A stretch of DNA of 64,000 bases from Natronohydrobacter sp. (GTDB lineage: Bacteria; Pseudomonadota; Alphaproteobacteria; Rhodobacterales; Rhodobacteraceae): NCBI GenBank assembly GCA_030603695.1, contig JAUVXF010000001.1, positions 62,001 to 126,000 on the forward strand, in the 5' to 3' direction. Below the pieces are notes generated by a model. The model did not search any database and was not told the origin of the DNA. It saw only the letters and a program-made list of their open reading frames with translations. A program made the translations under genes and the position numbers. Below, one piece after another: positions 18,528 to 27,510 of this stretch; within the stretch, counting starts at the first letter, position 1, and each line of letters begins with the position of its first letter.

Positions 18528-18617
18528 ATGATCTGCAATGTCACTTTTTGCGGGCCTGACAGGGCTTTGCGGGCTGCGCCCCTGTTTTCAGCATCTGGAA
18601 GGACGGTTTCTTTATGA
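18528..18617 (+). CDS. 29-codon leader ORF coupled to queF
   Basis: ATG at 18528 lies seven bases after AAGGA (18516-18520) and reads through 29 codons, [18 protein letters not shown] then [11 protein letters not shown], ending in TGA that overlaps the queF ATG as ATGA. The peptide matches nothing I know. Because its ribosome binding site is inside the preQ1-like pseudoknot and its stop is fused to the queF start, it may pass riboswitch control to queF by translational coupling. queF also has its own AAGGA at 18599-18603, ten bases from its ATG. Confidence 0.45.
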   Translation: MICNVTFCGPDRALRAAPLFSASGRTVSL

Positions 18618-19078
18618 CAGAGACAATTTATAGCGGCCTGACGCAACTGGGCGCGGCCACGGCCCTGCCCACCAGCCCAGAAGCGGCAGAGCTGGAGCGC
18701 GTCCAAAACCCGCAGGCCGATATTGCCTATTGTGTGCGCTTTGTCGCGCCTGAATTCACCTCGCTTTGCCCGATGACGGGCCAGCCCGATTTTGCCCATC
18801 TGGTGATTGACTATGTGCCCGGCGACTGGCTGGTGGAAAGCAAATCGCTGAAACTCTATCTGGGCGCGTTTCGCAACCATGGGGCATTTCACGAAGATTG
18901 CACCATTTCGATCGCGCGCCGCCTGCATGGCTTTCTTGCGCCGCAATGGTTGCGCATTGGCGGCTATTGGTATCCGCGCGGGGGCATACCGATAGATGTG
19001 TTCTGGCAGACAGGGCCGCAGCCCGATGGCGTGTGGATACCCGATCAGGGCGTGGCCCCATACCGGGGGCGCGGATAG
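18614..19078 (+). CDS. queF: NADPH-dependent 7-cyano-7-deazaguanine reductase QueF
   Basis: 154 residues, the short (type I, unimodular) form. QueF reduces preQ0 to preQ1 in queuosine biosynthesis. The catalytic cysteine sits in [17 protein letters not shown] (near residue 52) with the conserved aspartate in PDF; the NADPH motif ESKSLKLYL is near residues 75-83 and FHEDC near 93-97. The start overlaps the leader ORF stop. Confidence 0.95.
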   Translation: MTETIYSGLTQLGAATALPTSPEAAELERVQNPQADIAYCVRFVAPEFTSLCPMTGQPDFAHLVIDYVPGDWLVESKSLKLYLGAFRNHGAFHEDCTISIARRLHGFLAPQWLRIGGYWYPRGGIPIDVFWQTGPQPDGVWIPDQGVAPYRGRG

Positions 19079-19113
19079 CGCGCAAGCGTTGGGGCCGTGG
19101 CAGAGGCACAGAA

Positions 19114-19141
19114 CATGGGGCATGGGGCATGGGGCATGGGG
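19114..19141 (+). repeat. Short tandem repeat, four copies of CATGGGG
   Basis: Four 7-base units CATGGGG in a row in the gap after queF. It is short and lies outside any gene I accept. Such runs vary easily in length between strains. Confidence 0.7.
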
Positions 19142-19284
19142 CGATTTCGCCCCATCCGGCAGGCTGGCCATTGCGCCGCTTTTTTCCGCTTTGGCACCAA
19201 TAGCCGCAGTATGGCCGAATTCGGGGCGGATTCGTGTCATATTTGACTGGCAGAGAGGAGAAAACCAAGACAGGCACAGGCATT

Positions 19285-20160
19285 ATGGATATCGCATTAC
19301 ATTTGGGGGTGCATCTGACAGATGACGGGCAGTTGCGCGGATGTTTGCAGGCCAATAAGCGTATTTTGGCGGAACAGGGCATAGTGGTTCCGCGCAGCCG
19401 CAGTTTTCAGAACCTGTTTCGCGCGGCGGCCAATGATCTGGCGGTGGGGGGAACGGCGCCCGATTTCGCAACGGAACTTTGCACGGCTGTGGGGGCCAGC
19501 GCGGCCACGCGCCGTGTGATTTGTTCAACGCCTGCGCTGCTATGCACCCTGCCCGAAGCGCTGGAGCATGGGGCGCTGTATGCCGGTGCGGGTGCGCGGC
19601 TGGCAGCCTATCGAACGCTGCTGTCTGCCTATCCGACAGAGATATTTCTGGCCATCCGCAACCCGGCCTCTTTTGTGCCTGCGCTGCTGGCGGAACTGGA
19701 ACCCGCTGACCGCGGGGCAATCCTGAGCCATCTGCGCCTTGATGCGCTGCGCTGGTCGGTGCTGGTGCAGGATATCCGCAAAGCCTGGCCAGAAGCGCCG
19801 ATGACCGTGTGGTGCGACGAGGATACACCATTTCTGTGGCACAGGCTGTTGCGCCTGCTATCCGGGCACAAGCCCCATGGCGGGTTTGACAACAGTTTTG
19901 ACTGGTTCAATTCGGTGATGATTGCGGGTGGGGCGGAAAAGCTGGAAACCTATCTGCGCGCGCGGCCCAATCTGGAAGAGGATATTCGCCACCAGATCAT
20001 TTCGGCCTTTCTGGACAAGTTTGGCGATGATGAAAAGCTGGATGTCGATGTCAGCCTTGCCGGCTGGGACGAGGCGCAGGTGGATGCGATTTCCGAGCTT
20101 TATGAGCAGGATGTCGCGCTTATTGCGCAGATGCCGGGGCTGCGGTTTTTGCAGCCGTAA
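19285..20160 (+). CDS. Conserved Rhodobacterales protein, sulfotransferase-like fold with degenerate cofactor loop
   Basis: 291 residues. The N-terminus MDIALHLGVHLTDDGQLRGCL resembles the PAPS-binding strand-loop-helix of sulfotransferases (HLGxHKTGTT), but the KTGTT part is replaced by LTDDG, so PAPS binding is doubtful. Other family-like segments are GIVVPRSRSF and FLAIRNPASFVPALLAEL. Similar proteins occur in Rhodobacterales with unknown function. The ATG at 19285 is chosen because the fold starts there; the in-frame start at 19234 would add 17 unrelated residues. Confidence 0.65.
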   Translation: MDIALHLGVHLTDDGQLRGCLQANKRILAEQGIVVPRSRSFQNLFRAAANDLAVGGTAPDFATELCTAVGASAATRRVICSTPALLCTLPEALEHGALYAGAGARLAAYRTLLSAYPTEIFLAIRNPASFVPALLAELEPADRGAILSHLRLDALRWSVLVQDIRKAWPEAPMTVWCDEDTPFLWHRLLRLLSGHKPHGGFDNSFDWFNSVMIAGGAEKLETYLRARPNLEEDIRHQIISAFLDKFGDDEKLDVDVSLAGWDEAQVDAISELYEQDVALIAQMPGLRFLQP

Positions 20161-20183
20161 AGGGCACAGGCCGGGGCACAAGC

Positions 20184-20234
20184 CCGTGGGGGGCAAACCA
20201 ATCAGGGGGGCAAGTGCCCCCCTTTACCCCCCCG
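20184..20234. terminator. Convergent GC-rich hairpins between the sulfotransferase-like and gapR-like genes
   Basis: GGGGGGC (20205-20211) pairs with GCCCCCC (20216-20222) over the loop AAGT, followed by TTTA on the plus strand. An outer, imperfect pairing joins CGTGGGGGGCAAA (from 20185) with TTTACCCCCCCGTG (to 20236). The tail is short but the position between convergent genes suits a two-way terminator. Confidence 0.45.
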
Positions 20235-20261
20235 TGCCCCCGAAGGGGAACAAGCGCGCGC

Positions 20262-20519
20262 TTATTCCATGCCAAGCGCGGCTTTATACAGTTCCATCAC
20301 TGCTTCTTCTTCCGCGATTTCATCGGGTTTGCGTTTGCGGATGGCAATGATCTTGCGCAGAACCTTGGTATCATAGCCGCGCCCCTTTGCTTCGGCCATG
20401 ACCTCTTTTTGCTGGTCGGCAATGTCTTTCTTCTCGGCTTCCAGATGTTCGAACCGTTCGATGAACTGGCGCAATTCGTCGGCGGTTACGTTATAGGCGT
20501 CTTGGGTGATGTCGCTCAT
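20262..20519 (-). CDS. GapR-like DNA-binding protein (DUF2312)
   Basis: 85 residues, nearly all alpha-helix. The segment VTADELRQFIERFEHLEAEK followed by KEVMAEAKGRGYDTKVLRKI matches the DUF2312/GapR family, small proteins that bind A+T-rich or overtwisted DNA and assist topoisomerases during replication in Caulobacter and relatives. The internal ATG (complement of 20517-20519) is taken because upstream codons encode low-quality sequence. It runs alone on the minus strand. Confidence 0.92.
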   Translation of the reverse strand: MSDITQDAYNVTADELRQFIERFEHLEAEKKDIADQQKEVMAEAKGRGYDTKVLRKIIAIRKRKPDEIAEEEAVMELYKAALGME

Positions 20520-20690
20520 GGGGCTGCCTTTTTGCGCTGGAGGGTTGTCTGATCCTGCTCTTGCCCAATCGCGGGCAGGCTTGCAAGCCTGTGATGCCGG
20601 GTGCGCGTGGTGCTGCGTGCGCGAAATCATTTTTAATTGAAAATATCGGGCGGATTGTTATATTCGGCGAAACCTTGGGAAGGGGAGTTG

Positions 20691-21191
20691 ATGCCGAAAC
20701 CTGCCAATACGGAATTGCGCAAATTCGAGAAATCCTTGCCGATTGCGCTGTTACGCTCTCGTGAGGTGACGACACGGCTGTTCAAGCCGTTCCTTGAAAG
20801 CCATGATCTGACCATGCCGCAATGGCGCGTGCTGCGCGCGCTGGCGGATGCCGATGCGCTGGATGCCAAGACATTGGCAGAGCGTTGCGTGATTTTGCCC
20901 CCTTCGCTGACCCGGATATTCCGGGGCCTGACACAGCGCGGCCTGATCGCGCAGGTGGAGTGCAATGACGCCCGCCGCCATATGGTGCGCCTGACAGAAG
21001 AAGGCCGCGCCATGTTTGAAGAGGTGGTGGAGGAATCCGAGCCAACCTATTTGCAGCTGGCTGCGGCCTTTGGGCCAGAGCGGCTGGATACGCTGCTGGA
21101 TTTGCTGAACGAATTGCGCAACACGGTGCAGGCCATGGGCGAGCAATCCGAGGAGGAGGCCCCATTGCGCAAAGTGGCGGGGCGGCGCTAG
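20691..21191 (+). CDS. MarR family transcriptional regulator (HpaR-like)
   Basis: 166 residues with a winged-helix MarR core: LTMPQWRVLRALADADALDA, then the recognition helix PPSLTRIFRGLTQRGLI and wing DARRHMVRLTEEGRAMFE. The opening SLPIALLRSREVTTRLFKP resembles HpaR, the repressor of homoprotocatechuate breakdown, but no aromatic-degradation gene is nearby. The ATG at 20691 is chosen for its AGGGGAG ribosome site a few bases ahead. Target and ligand are unknown. Confidence 0.87.
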   Translation: MPKPANTELRKFEKSLPIALLRSREVTTRLFKPFLESHDLTMPQWRVLRALADADALDAKTLAERCVILPPSLTRIFRGLTQRGLIAQVECNDARRHMVRLTEEGRAMFEEVVEESEPTYLQLAAAFGPERLDTLLDLLNELRNTVQAMGEQSEEEAPLRKVAGRR

Positions 21192-21333
21192 GGGTATGTG
21201 CCTTGGGCCAAGATGCCCAAGCGCAGTTTGGGGCGGTGGAGGGACATAGCCCTGCGCGGAATCAAGGCCGAAGGCCGCCGCCTGTCAGCAAGCGGCAAAT
21301 CTCTATCTTTTGTCCCATGGCGCGGCAGAAAGA

Positions 21334-21431
21334 CAAGCCGCGCAGCGCCGTGCCGGGGGGCGGCATCAAACCGTAGGCATGCCTTTGGCATGACGATGCG
21401 CGGCGGGTTAAAGCCCTTGATTCCGCGCTTG
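21334..21431. repeat. Dispersed palindromic intergenic element, copy B (short, rearranged)
   Basis: Contains AAGCCGCGCAGCGCCGTGCCGGGG-GGCGG, a short spacer with 'gcatgcctttggcatg', then GATGCGCGGCGGGTTAAAGC and CTTGATTCCGCGCTT, so it looks like an internally deleted copy of the element at 1301, 58067 and 60801. Just upstream (21253-21281) the inverted end GCGCGGAATCAAGGCCGAAGG appears, so two ends face each other. It lies in a 450-bp gene-free gap (21192-21641); the rest of that gap shows nothing I recognise. Confidence 0.65.
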
Positions 21432-21641
21432 TTGTGCAATCCCACCGTCGCCAACCCGCCCAAGCCTGCCCTTGGCTATGATGCGGAAGCTTCAGACCAC
21501 CAAAACCGATGGCGCCAGGATGGCGGGAAAACGTGCGCGCGGTTAATCCAGCACATGCGGCATAAGGGCCCCCGTGTATCGCCAAACGCGCCGCTGTTTT
21601 CACACTGGCCTTGGCCCGCATTTGCGCGTATCGGCTGGGGC

Positions 21642-22748
21642 ATGAGTGATCAGACTTTCCCCATATTTCTGGCCTGCCTTCCGGGGTTGGAACCTGTGCT
21701 TGCGCAAGAGGCCGCAGCCTTGGGCTTTGCCCCTGCCACCCCTGTTCCCGGCGGGGTAGAGGTGCAGGGCGGTTGGCGCGATATCTGGCGGGCCAATCTG
21801 TGGCTGCGCGGCGCAAGCCGCGTTTTGGTGCGCATTGGCAGTTTCCGCGCCATGCATCTGGCCCAGTTGGACAAACGCGCGCGCAAGTTTCCTTGGGCCG
21901 ATGTGCTGCGCCCCGATATCCCTGTGCGGATAGAGGCAAGCTGCACGCGCTCGCGCATTTATCATCAGGGCGCGGCGGCGCAGCGGATCGAAACGGCGAT
22001 TGCCGCCACGGTGGGCGCGCCGATTGATCCCACCGCCGATTTGCGGCTGATGGTGCGCATAGAGGATGATCTTGTCACCTTCTCGCTGGATACATCGGGC
22101 GAAGGGTTGCACAAGCGCGGCCATAAACTGGCCACGGGCAAGGCCCCCTTGCGCGAAACCATGGCCGCGCTGTTGCTGCGCCAGATGGGGTTTGATGGCA
22201 GCCAGCCCGTGCTGGACCCGATGTGCGGGTCAGGCACGTTCGTGATAGAGGCCGCAGAGAGTGCCATGGGCCTTGCACCGGGGCGCGCGCGTGATTTCGG
22301 CTTTGAACGGCTGGCGAGCTTTGACGCCAAAGCTTGGCAGGCCATGCGCGCGCATGTCACGCCCCGCGACATGCCAGTGCAGTTTTTCGGCTATGACCGC
22401 GATCAGGGCGCGATTGCCAATGCCAGCGCCAATGCTGCGCGTGCGGGGGTGGCGGGCTGCACGCAATTCGCCTGCCAGCCCCTTGGTGCCTTGCAGCGCC
22501 CCGATACCGCGCCGGGTTTGGTGATGGTCAACCCGCCCTATGGCGGGCGGATTGGCAATGCGGCGCTGCTATTTGGCCTATATGCCAGTTTTGGCACAGT
22601 GATGAAGGCACAGTTCAAGGGCTGGCGGGTGGGGATGGTGACATCGGAACGCAAGCTGGCCCATGCCACGGCCCTGCCCTTTACCGCAGGGCCAATCCTG
22701 CCGCATGGCGGGCTGAAAGTGCAGTTTTACCAGACCCCGAACTTGTAA
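21642..22748 (+). CDS. THUMP-domain class I SAM-dependent RNA methyltransferase (RlmL N-terminal type)
   Basis: 368 residues. An N-terminal ferredoxin-like/THUMP region (residues about 1-155) precedes a Rossmann methyltransferase with the SAM loop LDPMCGSGTFVIEAA near residues 189-203, FGYDRDQGAI, and the catalytic NPPYGGRIG typical of exocyclic-amine N-methyltransferases. The match is to the m2G2445 half of E. coli RlmL (YcbY). The ATG at 21642 starts the conserved region; the longer in-frame ORF runs back through the repeat. Confidence 0.88.
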   Translation: MSDQTFPIFLACLPGLEPVLAQEAAALGFAPATPVPGGVEVQGGWRDIWRANLWLRGASRVLVRIGSFRAMHLAQLDKRARKFPWADVLRPDIPVRIEASCTRSRIYHQGAAAQRIETAIAATVGAPIDPTADLRLMVRIEDDLVTFSLDTSGEGLHKRGHKLATGKAPLRETMAALLLRQMGFDGSQPVLDPMCGSGTFVIEAAESAMGLAPGRARDFGFERLASFDAKAWQAMRAHVTPRDMPVQFFGYDRDQGAIANASANAARAGVAGCTQFACQPLGALQRPDTAPGLVMVNPPYGGRIGNAALLFGLYASFGTVMKAQFKGWRVGMVTSERKLAHATALPFTAGPILPHGGLKVQFYQTPNL

Positions 22749-22758
22749 CAGGCAGGGC

Positions 22759-22986
22759 CTATTTCTTCGGCGCTGCATCCGGGTCGGGCTGGCTGATGCC
22801 TTTGAAAATCCGCTTCAGCGGAAAGGCCCACAGAATGCCCAAAACCACATAGATCACCAATTCCAGCAGGAATGGCGGGCGGTCAAACAGCATCATCACA
22901 TTCAGCGCAACAACGATATACAGCGGCAAGGCCACCAAAAGCGCAAACAGCGCCCAACGTCTGCGGGCTTTCCAGGAGAGTGTCAT
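22759..22986 (-). CDS. DUF2842 membrane protein
   Basis: 75 residues with two hydrophobic helices: ALFALLVALPLYIVVALNV and FLLELVIYVVLGILWAFPL. The opening LSWKARRRWALF and the FDRPPF link are hallmarks of DUF2842, small inner-membrane proteins of unknown function in alphaproteobacteria. Its ATG overlaps the purA stop (ATGA), so the two genes are translated together. Confidence 0.85.
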   Translation of the reverse strand: MTLSWKARRRWALFALLVALPLYIVVALNVMMLFDRPPFLLELVIYVVLGILWAFPLKRIFKGISQPDPDAAPKK

Positions 22987-24278
22987 CAATCTGCAAACGG
23001 GTCCGTTACTAGAATTGTGTCATCGCGTTCGGGTGAGGTGGAAAGTAGGGCGACCGGACATTCAATCAACTCTTCCACGCGGCGCACATATTTGATGGCA
23101 TTTGCAGGCAATTCCGCCCAGCTGCGCGCGCCTTCGGTGGATTCGCTCCAACCCGGCAATTCCTCGTAGATCGGCTTGCAGCGGGCCTGCGCTTCGGCGG
23201 CGGTGGGCAGGTAATCCAGCCTTTCGCCATCCAGATCATAGCCCACGCAGATTTTCAGCACCTCGAACCCGTCCAGCACATCCAGCTTTGTCAGCGCAAT
23301 GCCGGTCACGCCGGATGTGGCGCATGTCTGGCGCAGCAAACAGGCATCAAACCAGCCGCAGCGCCGCTTGCGCCCGGTGGTGGTGCCAAATTCATGGCCG
23401 CGCGTGCCAAGGCGTTCGCCATCGGCATCATGCAATTCGGTCGGGAACGGGCCTTCGCCCACGCGGGTGGTATAGGCTTTCACAATGCCCAGCACAAAAT
23501 CTATCGCGCCGGGGCCAACACCCACACCCGTGGCCGCCTGCCCTGCGATGACATTGGAAGAGGTGACATAAGGATATGTCCCGAAATCCACATCCAGCAG
23601 CGCGCCTTGTGCCCCTTCAAACAAAATCCGCTTGCCTGCGCGGCGCTTGTCATTCAGCACTTTCCACACAGGGGCCGCGAATTTCAGGATTTCGGGGGCA
23701 ATGTCGCGCAAAGCCGCCAGCAGGGCAGCACGATCCACCGGTTCCAACCCCAGCCCGGCGCGCAAGGCGTTGTGATGGACAAGCGCGCGGTCAATGCGGG
23801 TTTGCAAAGTGGCATCATCGGCCAGATCGGCCACGCGGATCACGCGGCGGCCAACCTTGTCTTCATAGCATGGGCCAATCCCGCGCCCGGTTGTGCCAAT
23901 CTTGGCAACAGAGTTCTGATTTTCGCGCGCGCGATCCAATTCGCCGTGAAAGGGCAGGATCAGCGGGGTATTTTCGGCAATCATCAGCGTTTCTGGCGTT
24001 ATATCCACACCTTGGGCGCGGATGGTTTCAATCTCGCGCAGCAGGTGCCAGGGATCAAGCACCACGCCATTGCCAATCACAGACAGCTTGCCGCCCCGCA
24101 CCACGCCAGAGGGCAGCGCATGCAGCTTATACACCTTGCCATCAATCACCAGCGTATGACCGGCATTATGCCCGCCCTGAAAGCGCGCGACGACATCGGC
24201 GCGCTCTGACAGCCAATCCACAATCTTGCCTTTCCCCTCGTCACCCCATTGGGCGCCGACAACGACGACATTGGCCAT
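22986..24278 (-). CDS. purA: Adenylosuccinate synthetase
   Basis: 430 residues, full length. PurA joins aspartate to IMP using GTP, the first committed step to AMP. The GTP loop [16 protein letters not shown] is at residues 8-23, with the catalytic Asp and Lys in it; [12 protein letters not shown] near residues 33-44 carries the conserved His; [13 protein letters not shown] and [14 protein letters not shown] follow. The start [10 protein letters not shown] (ATG complement of 24276-24278) is the usual one. Confidence 0.97.
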   Translation of the reverse strand: MANVVVVGAQWGDEGKGKIVDWLSERADVVARFQGGHNAGHTLVIDGKVYKLHALPSGVVRGGKLSVIGNGVVLDPWHLLREIETIRAQGVDITPETLMIAENTPLILPFHGELDRARENQNSVAKIGTTGRGIGPCYEDKVGRRVIRVADLADDATLQTRIDRALVHHNALRAGLGLEPVDRAALLAALRDIAPEILKFAAPVWKVLNDKRRAGKRILFEGAQGALLDVDFGTYPYVTSSNVIAGQAATGVGVGPGAIDFVLGIVKAYTTRVGEGPFPTELHDADGERLGTRGHEFGTTTGRKRRCGWFDACLLRQTCATSGVTGIALTKLDVLDGFEVLKICVGYDLDGERLDYLPTAAEAQARCKPIYEELPGWSESTEGARSWAELPANAIKYVRRVEELIECPVALLSTSPERDDTILVTDPFAD

Positions 24279-24445
24279 CTGCTTTCCTTTCCGCGATATG
24301 CAGTCCGTGGCCCTAATATCCTTCCTGCGCGCACAGTGAAACCCGAAATAGCGTCTGCACCCGGCGTATGGATGAAAGAAACAGGGGTTGCGGCAGGCCC
24401 GCACAGGGCCTAAGTAAGCGCCATGTTAAAACGCGGGTTATCCTG

Positions 24446-24808
24446 ATGCAAAATGTCGTGCTTATTGTCCATCTTCTGCTGGCGCTGTCGCTGATTGGCG
24501 CTGTGCTGGTGCAGCGGTCTGAGGGTGGGGGGCTTGGCATTGGCGGGGGCGATGGCGCACCGGGCGCGGGGCGCCCACCGCTGACAGCCATGGCCAAGCT
24601 GACATGGGCCTTGGCGGCCGCGTTTATCGCAACATCGCTGACATTGACAGTGATTGCGGCGCAGCAATCTTCCACCACCTCGGTTCTGGACAGGTTGGGC
24701 GTGCCCACCCCCTCCAGCGCGCCGGCGCTTCCTGCCCTGCCGGGCAGTGACAGCCTGCTGCCGCCGCCGGTGACGGATGACAGCCTGGCCCCGCCCGCTG
24801 CCGACTAA
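24446..24808 (+). CDS. secG: Protein-export membrane protein SecG
   Basis: 120 residues. Two transmembrane helices (MQNVVLIVHLLLALSLIGAV and LTWALAAAFIATSLTLTVIA) flank the SecG loop VLVQRSEGGGLGIGGGDGA. A Pro/Ser-rich C-terminal tail follows, common in alphaproteobacterial SecG. It is part of the SecYEG translocon. The ATG at 24446 begins the first helix. Divergent from purA; pyrG follows on the same strand after 163 bp with a weak hairpin (TACCCGC/GCGGGTA, 24842-24863). Confidence 0.92.
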   Translation: MQNVVLIVHLLLALSLIGAVLVQRSEGGGLGIGGGDGAPGAGRPPLTAMAKLTWALAAAFIATSLTLTVIAAQQSSTTSVLDRLGVPTPSSAPALPALPGSDSLLPPPVTDDSLAPPAAD

Positions 24809-24971
24809 GATTACTACAATCTCTGGTAGGCGTTGCATTTTTACCCGCTTCATTTTGCGGGTATCTTGCAGTTTGGGGAAATCTGGCCTATAGGTCAAAC
24901 CCCGTGATGGTCGGTGCCCAAGCGCAGGCGATACACCCAATTGAACGCAAAAATCACGGGGGACGCGACAC

Positions 24972-26615
24972 ATGGCGCGGTATATTTTCATTACAGGCGG
25001 TGTTGTGTCCTCGCTGGGCAAGGGGCTTGCCTCTGCGGCGCTGGGGGCGCTGTTGCAGGCGCGGGGCTTTACCGTGCGGCTGCGCAAGCTTGATCCCTAT
25101 CTGAATGTAGATCCCGGCACGATGTCGCCCTTTGAACATGGCGAAGTCTTCGTCACCGATGACGGCGCCGAAACCGATCTGGATTTGGGCCATTACGAAC
25201 GGTTCACGGGCGTTGCCGCGCGGCGAACTGATTCGGTTTCCTCCGGGCGCATCTATTCCAATGTGCTGGAAAAGGAACGCCGGGGCGATTACCTGGGCAA
25301 AACCATCCAGGTCATTCCGCATGTCACCAACGAGATCAAAGATTTCCTGGCCATCGGCGCGGATGAGGTGGATTTCATGCTGTGCGAGATTGGCGGCACA
25401 GTGGGCGATATCGAAGGCCTGCCGTTTTTCGAGGCCATTCGCCAATTCAGCCATGAACGCCCGCGCGGCCAGTGCATTTTCATGCATCTTACGCTTCTGC
25501 CCTATCTGGCCGCATCGGGAGAGTTGAAAACCAAACCCACCCAGCATTCGGTGAAAGAATTGCAAAGCATCGGCATTGCGCCCGATGTGCTGGTCTGCCG
25601 GTCAGAACAGCCGATCCCGGAAAAGGAACGCCAGAAAATCGCATTGTTTTGCAATGTGCGGCCAGAGGCGGTGATCCCCGCCTATGATCTGAAATCCATC
25701 TATGAAGCGCCGCTGGCCTATCACCGGGCGGGCCTTGATCAGGCGGTGCTGGATGCCTTTGGCATAAACCCCGCCCCCCGCCCCAATCTGGAACGCTGGG
25801 AAGATGTGATGGACAGGCTGAAAAACCCCGAAGGCGATGTGCGTATCGCCATTGTGGGCAAATATGTGCAGCTGGAAGATGCGTATAAATCCATCAAGGA
25901 AGCGCTGGTGCATGGCGGCATTGCCAACCGCGTGCGCGTGCATGTGGATTGGATAGATGCCAGCGTCTTTGACAGCGCAGATCCCGGCCCCGCGCTGGAA
26001 GCCTATCATGCAATTCTGGTTCCCGGCGGGTTTGGAGAGCGCGGCACAGAAGGCAAAATTCGCGCCGCCACCTATGCGCGCGAAAAGAAAATCCCCTATT
26101 TCGGGATTTGTCTGGGCATGCAAATGGCCTGTATCGAAGCCGCGCGCAATCTGGCCGATATTCCCGATGCCGGTTCGGAAGAATTTGACCACGAGGCCGG
26201 ACAAAAGCGCTTTACCCCCGTTGTCTATCACCTGAAAGAATGGGTGCAGGGCAATCACAAGGTGGAACGCCGCGTGGGGGATGACAAAGGCGGCACCATG
26301 CGGCTGGGCGCCTATTCGGCCACGCTCAAAGACGGCTCGCGCGTGGCACAGATTTACGGCACCACCCGGATAGAGGAACGCCACCGCCACCGCTATGAGG
26401 TGGACACAAAGTTTCGCGCGGCACTGGAAGGCAAGGGCCTGACATTTTCGGGCATGTCGCCAGATGGCAAATTGCCAGAGATTGTAGAGCATGAAAACCA
26501 CCCGTGGTTCATTGGCGTGCAGTTTCACCCCGAACTGAAATCCAAACCCTTCGATCCCCACCCCCTGTTCGCCGATTTCGTGCGCGCGGCGGTAGAGGTC
26601 TCGCGGCTGGTATAA
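24972..26615 (+). CDS. pyrG: CTP synthase (glutamine-hydrolysing)
   Basis: 547 residues, full length. The N-terminal synthetase domain opens [20 protein letters not shown] with the ATP loop, then [20 protein letters not shown]. The C-terminal glutaminase holds the nucleophile in [11 protein letters not shown] and the His-Glu pair in [13 protein letters not shown]. It makes CTP from UTP. It sits downstream of secG, an arrangement common in alphaproteobacteria. Confidence 0.97.
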   Translation: MARYIFITGGVVSSLGKGLASAALGALLQARGFTVRLRKLDPYLNVDPGTMSPFEHGEVFVTDDGAETDLDLGHYERFTGVAARRTDSVSSGRIYSNVLEKERRGDYLGKTIQVIPHVTNEIKDFLAIGADEVDFMLCEIGGTVGDIEGLPFFEAIRQFSHERPRGQCIFMHLTLLPYLAASGELKTKPTQHSVKELQSIGIAPDVLVCRSEQPIPEKERQKIALFCNVRPEAVIPAYDLKSIYEAPLAYHRAGLDQAVLDAFGINPAPRPNLERWEDVMDRLKNPEGDVRIAIVGKYVQLEDAYKSIKEALVHGGIANRVRVHVDWIDASVFDSADPGPALEAYHAILVPGGFGERGTEGKIRAATYAREKKIPYFGICLGMQMACIEAARNLADIPDAGSEEFDHEAGQKRFTPVVYHLKEWVQGNHKVERRVGDDKGGTMRLGAYSATLKDGSRVAQIYGTTRIEERHRHRYEVDTKFRAALEGKGLTFSGMSPDGKLPEIVEHENHPWFIGVQFHPELKSKPFDPHPLFADFVRAAVEVSRLV

Positions 26616-26739
26616 GCCGCATCTGGCCATAGGGTCTGGCCCCGCTTGGGCCAACAGGGCTGCGCGCCATGTCGCCTGCGCGCGCTGCTGTGTCGCGCTT
26701 GGGCGGGCCTGCGCCCGCACCCTGCGCCAGATTGCCCCC

Positions 26740-27432
26740 ATGGATCAGACAGCCCCGCCAGATTTGCGCCCTGATTTGCACCTGTCAGACCGCCCCGCAT
26801 GGGGCTATCTGCTGCGCGATTTTCTGGAAATGTATCGCATCATCCCGGCAGGGGGCAGCGCCAAAATCCGCGCGCATCAGCGGCTGGTGCGTGAAAAGAT
26901 CACTGCCGTATTGCGCGCCGATCCCCCCTTGCGCCCGGCCGAAGGCAGCGCCCGGCCTGTCACCACACATCTGCAACGCGCGCTGGATCAAGGGCGCGGT
27001 GGCGCCATGAGCCGCGTTATCCGCAGCATAGACGGGCTGGCAGGCCAGCTAAGCTGGCAATACGGATATGAGAAAGTGCCGCGCGGGCTGGATCAGAAAT
27101 ATGCCTATGCCGAATTGCTTGGCCCCACTGGCCCGGTCACAAGTAATCAGATCATTCTGGGGCTGGTCTTGTTTGCGCCGGGCTGCATTTACCCCAATCA
27201 CGCCCATGACGGGATTACCGAAAGCTATATCTGCCTGTCCGGCGCGATGTCGCAAAATGATCAGGGGGTGTATGTGCCCGGCTCCATGATCTTCAATCCG
27301 CCGGGGCAGATGCACCGCATCACCGTGGCCGATCTGGAACCCTCGCTTCTGGCCTATGCCTGGGTTGGGCCAGTGGAAAAGCTGATTTCGCAAAAAATGG
27401 TGTTCAGCCGCAAACCGCGCAAGCTCGCATAG
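26740..27432 (+). CDS. dddL: Dimethylsulfoniopropionate lyase, DddL type (cupin)
   Basis: 230 residues. DddL cleaves DMSP to dimethyl sulfide and acrylate. A helical N-terminal half (AHQRLVREKITAVLRADPP, then RPVTTHLQRALDQGRG) precedes a cupin. The metal site is seen in IYPNHAHDGITESYICLSGA (His-X-His, then Glu) and the last histidine in FNPPGQMHRITVADLEP; tyrosines near the site fit the DMSP-lyase cupins. Segments such as QIILGLVLFAPGC and LLAYAWVGP match my memory of Roseobacter DddL. No acrylate-use genes (acuI, acuK) are adjacent. Confidence 0.82.
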   Translation: MDQTAPPDLRPDLHLSDRPAWGYLLRDFLEMYRIIPAGGSAKIRAHQRLVREKITAVLRADPPLRPAEGSARPVTTHLQRALDQGRGGAMSRVIRSIDGLAGQLSWQYGYEKVPRGLDQKYAYAELLGPTGPVTSNQIILGLVLFAPGCIYPNHAHDGITESYICLSGAMSQNDQGVYVPGSMIFNPPGQMHRITVADLEPSLLAYAWVGPVEKLISQKMVFSRKPRKLA

Positions 27433-27510
27433 CGCGGCAGCCCGGCAGGGCTGGCCTTTTGCGCCGGAATCCGCATAGTGCGGCCCAGCGACAGAATGAA
27501 AGGATACCCC

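Noticed and set aside
19114-19141. CATGGGG tandem run as a CRISPR-like or regulatory array
   Set aside because: Only four 7-bp units without spacers; most likely a neutral microsatellite.
23394-24316. Plus-strand ORFs opposite purA
   Set aside because: purA is unmistakable on the minus strand; these frames have no recognisable domain.
24842-24863. Hairpin TACCCGC/GCGGGTA between secG and pyrG as a terminator
   Set aside because: Seven-bp stem with an 8-base loop and no U-run after it; too weak to list as a terminator.
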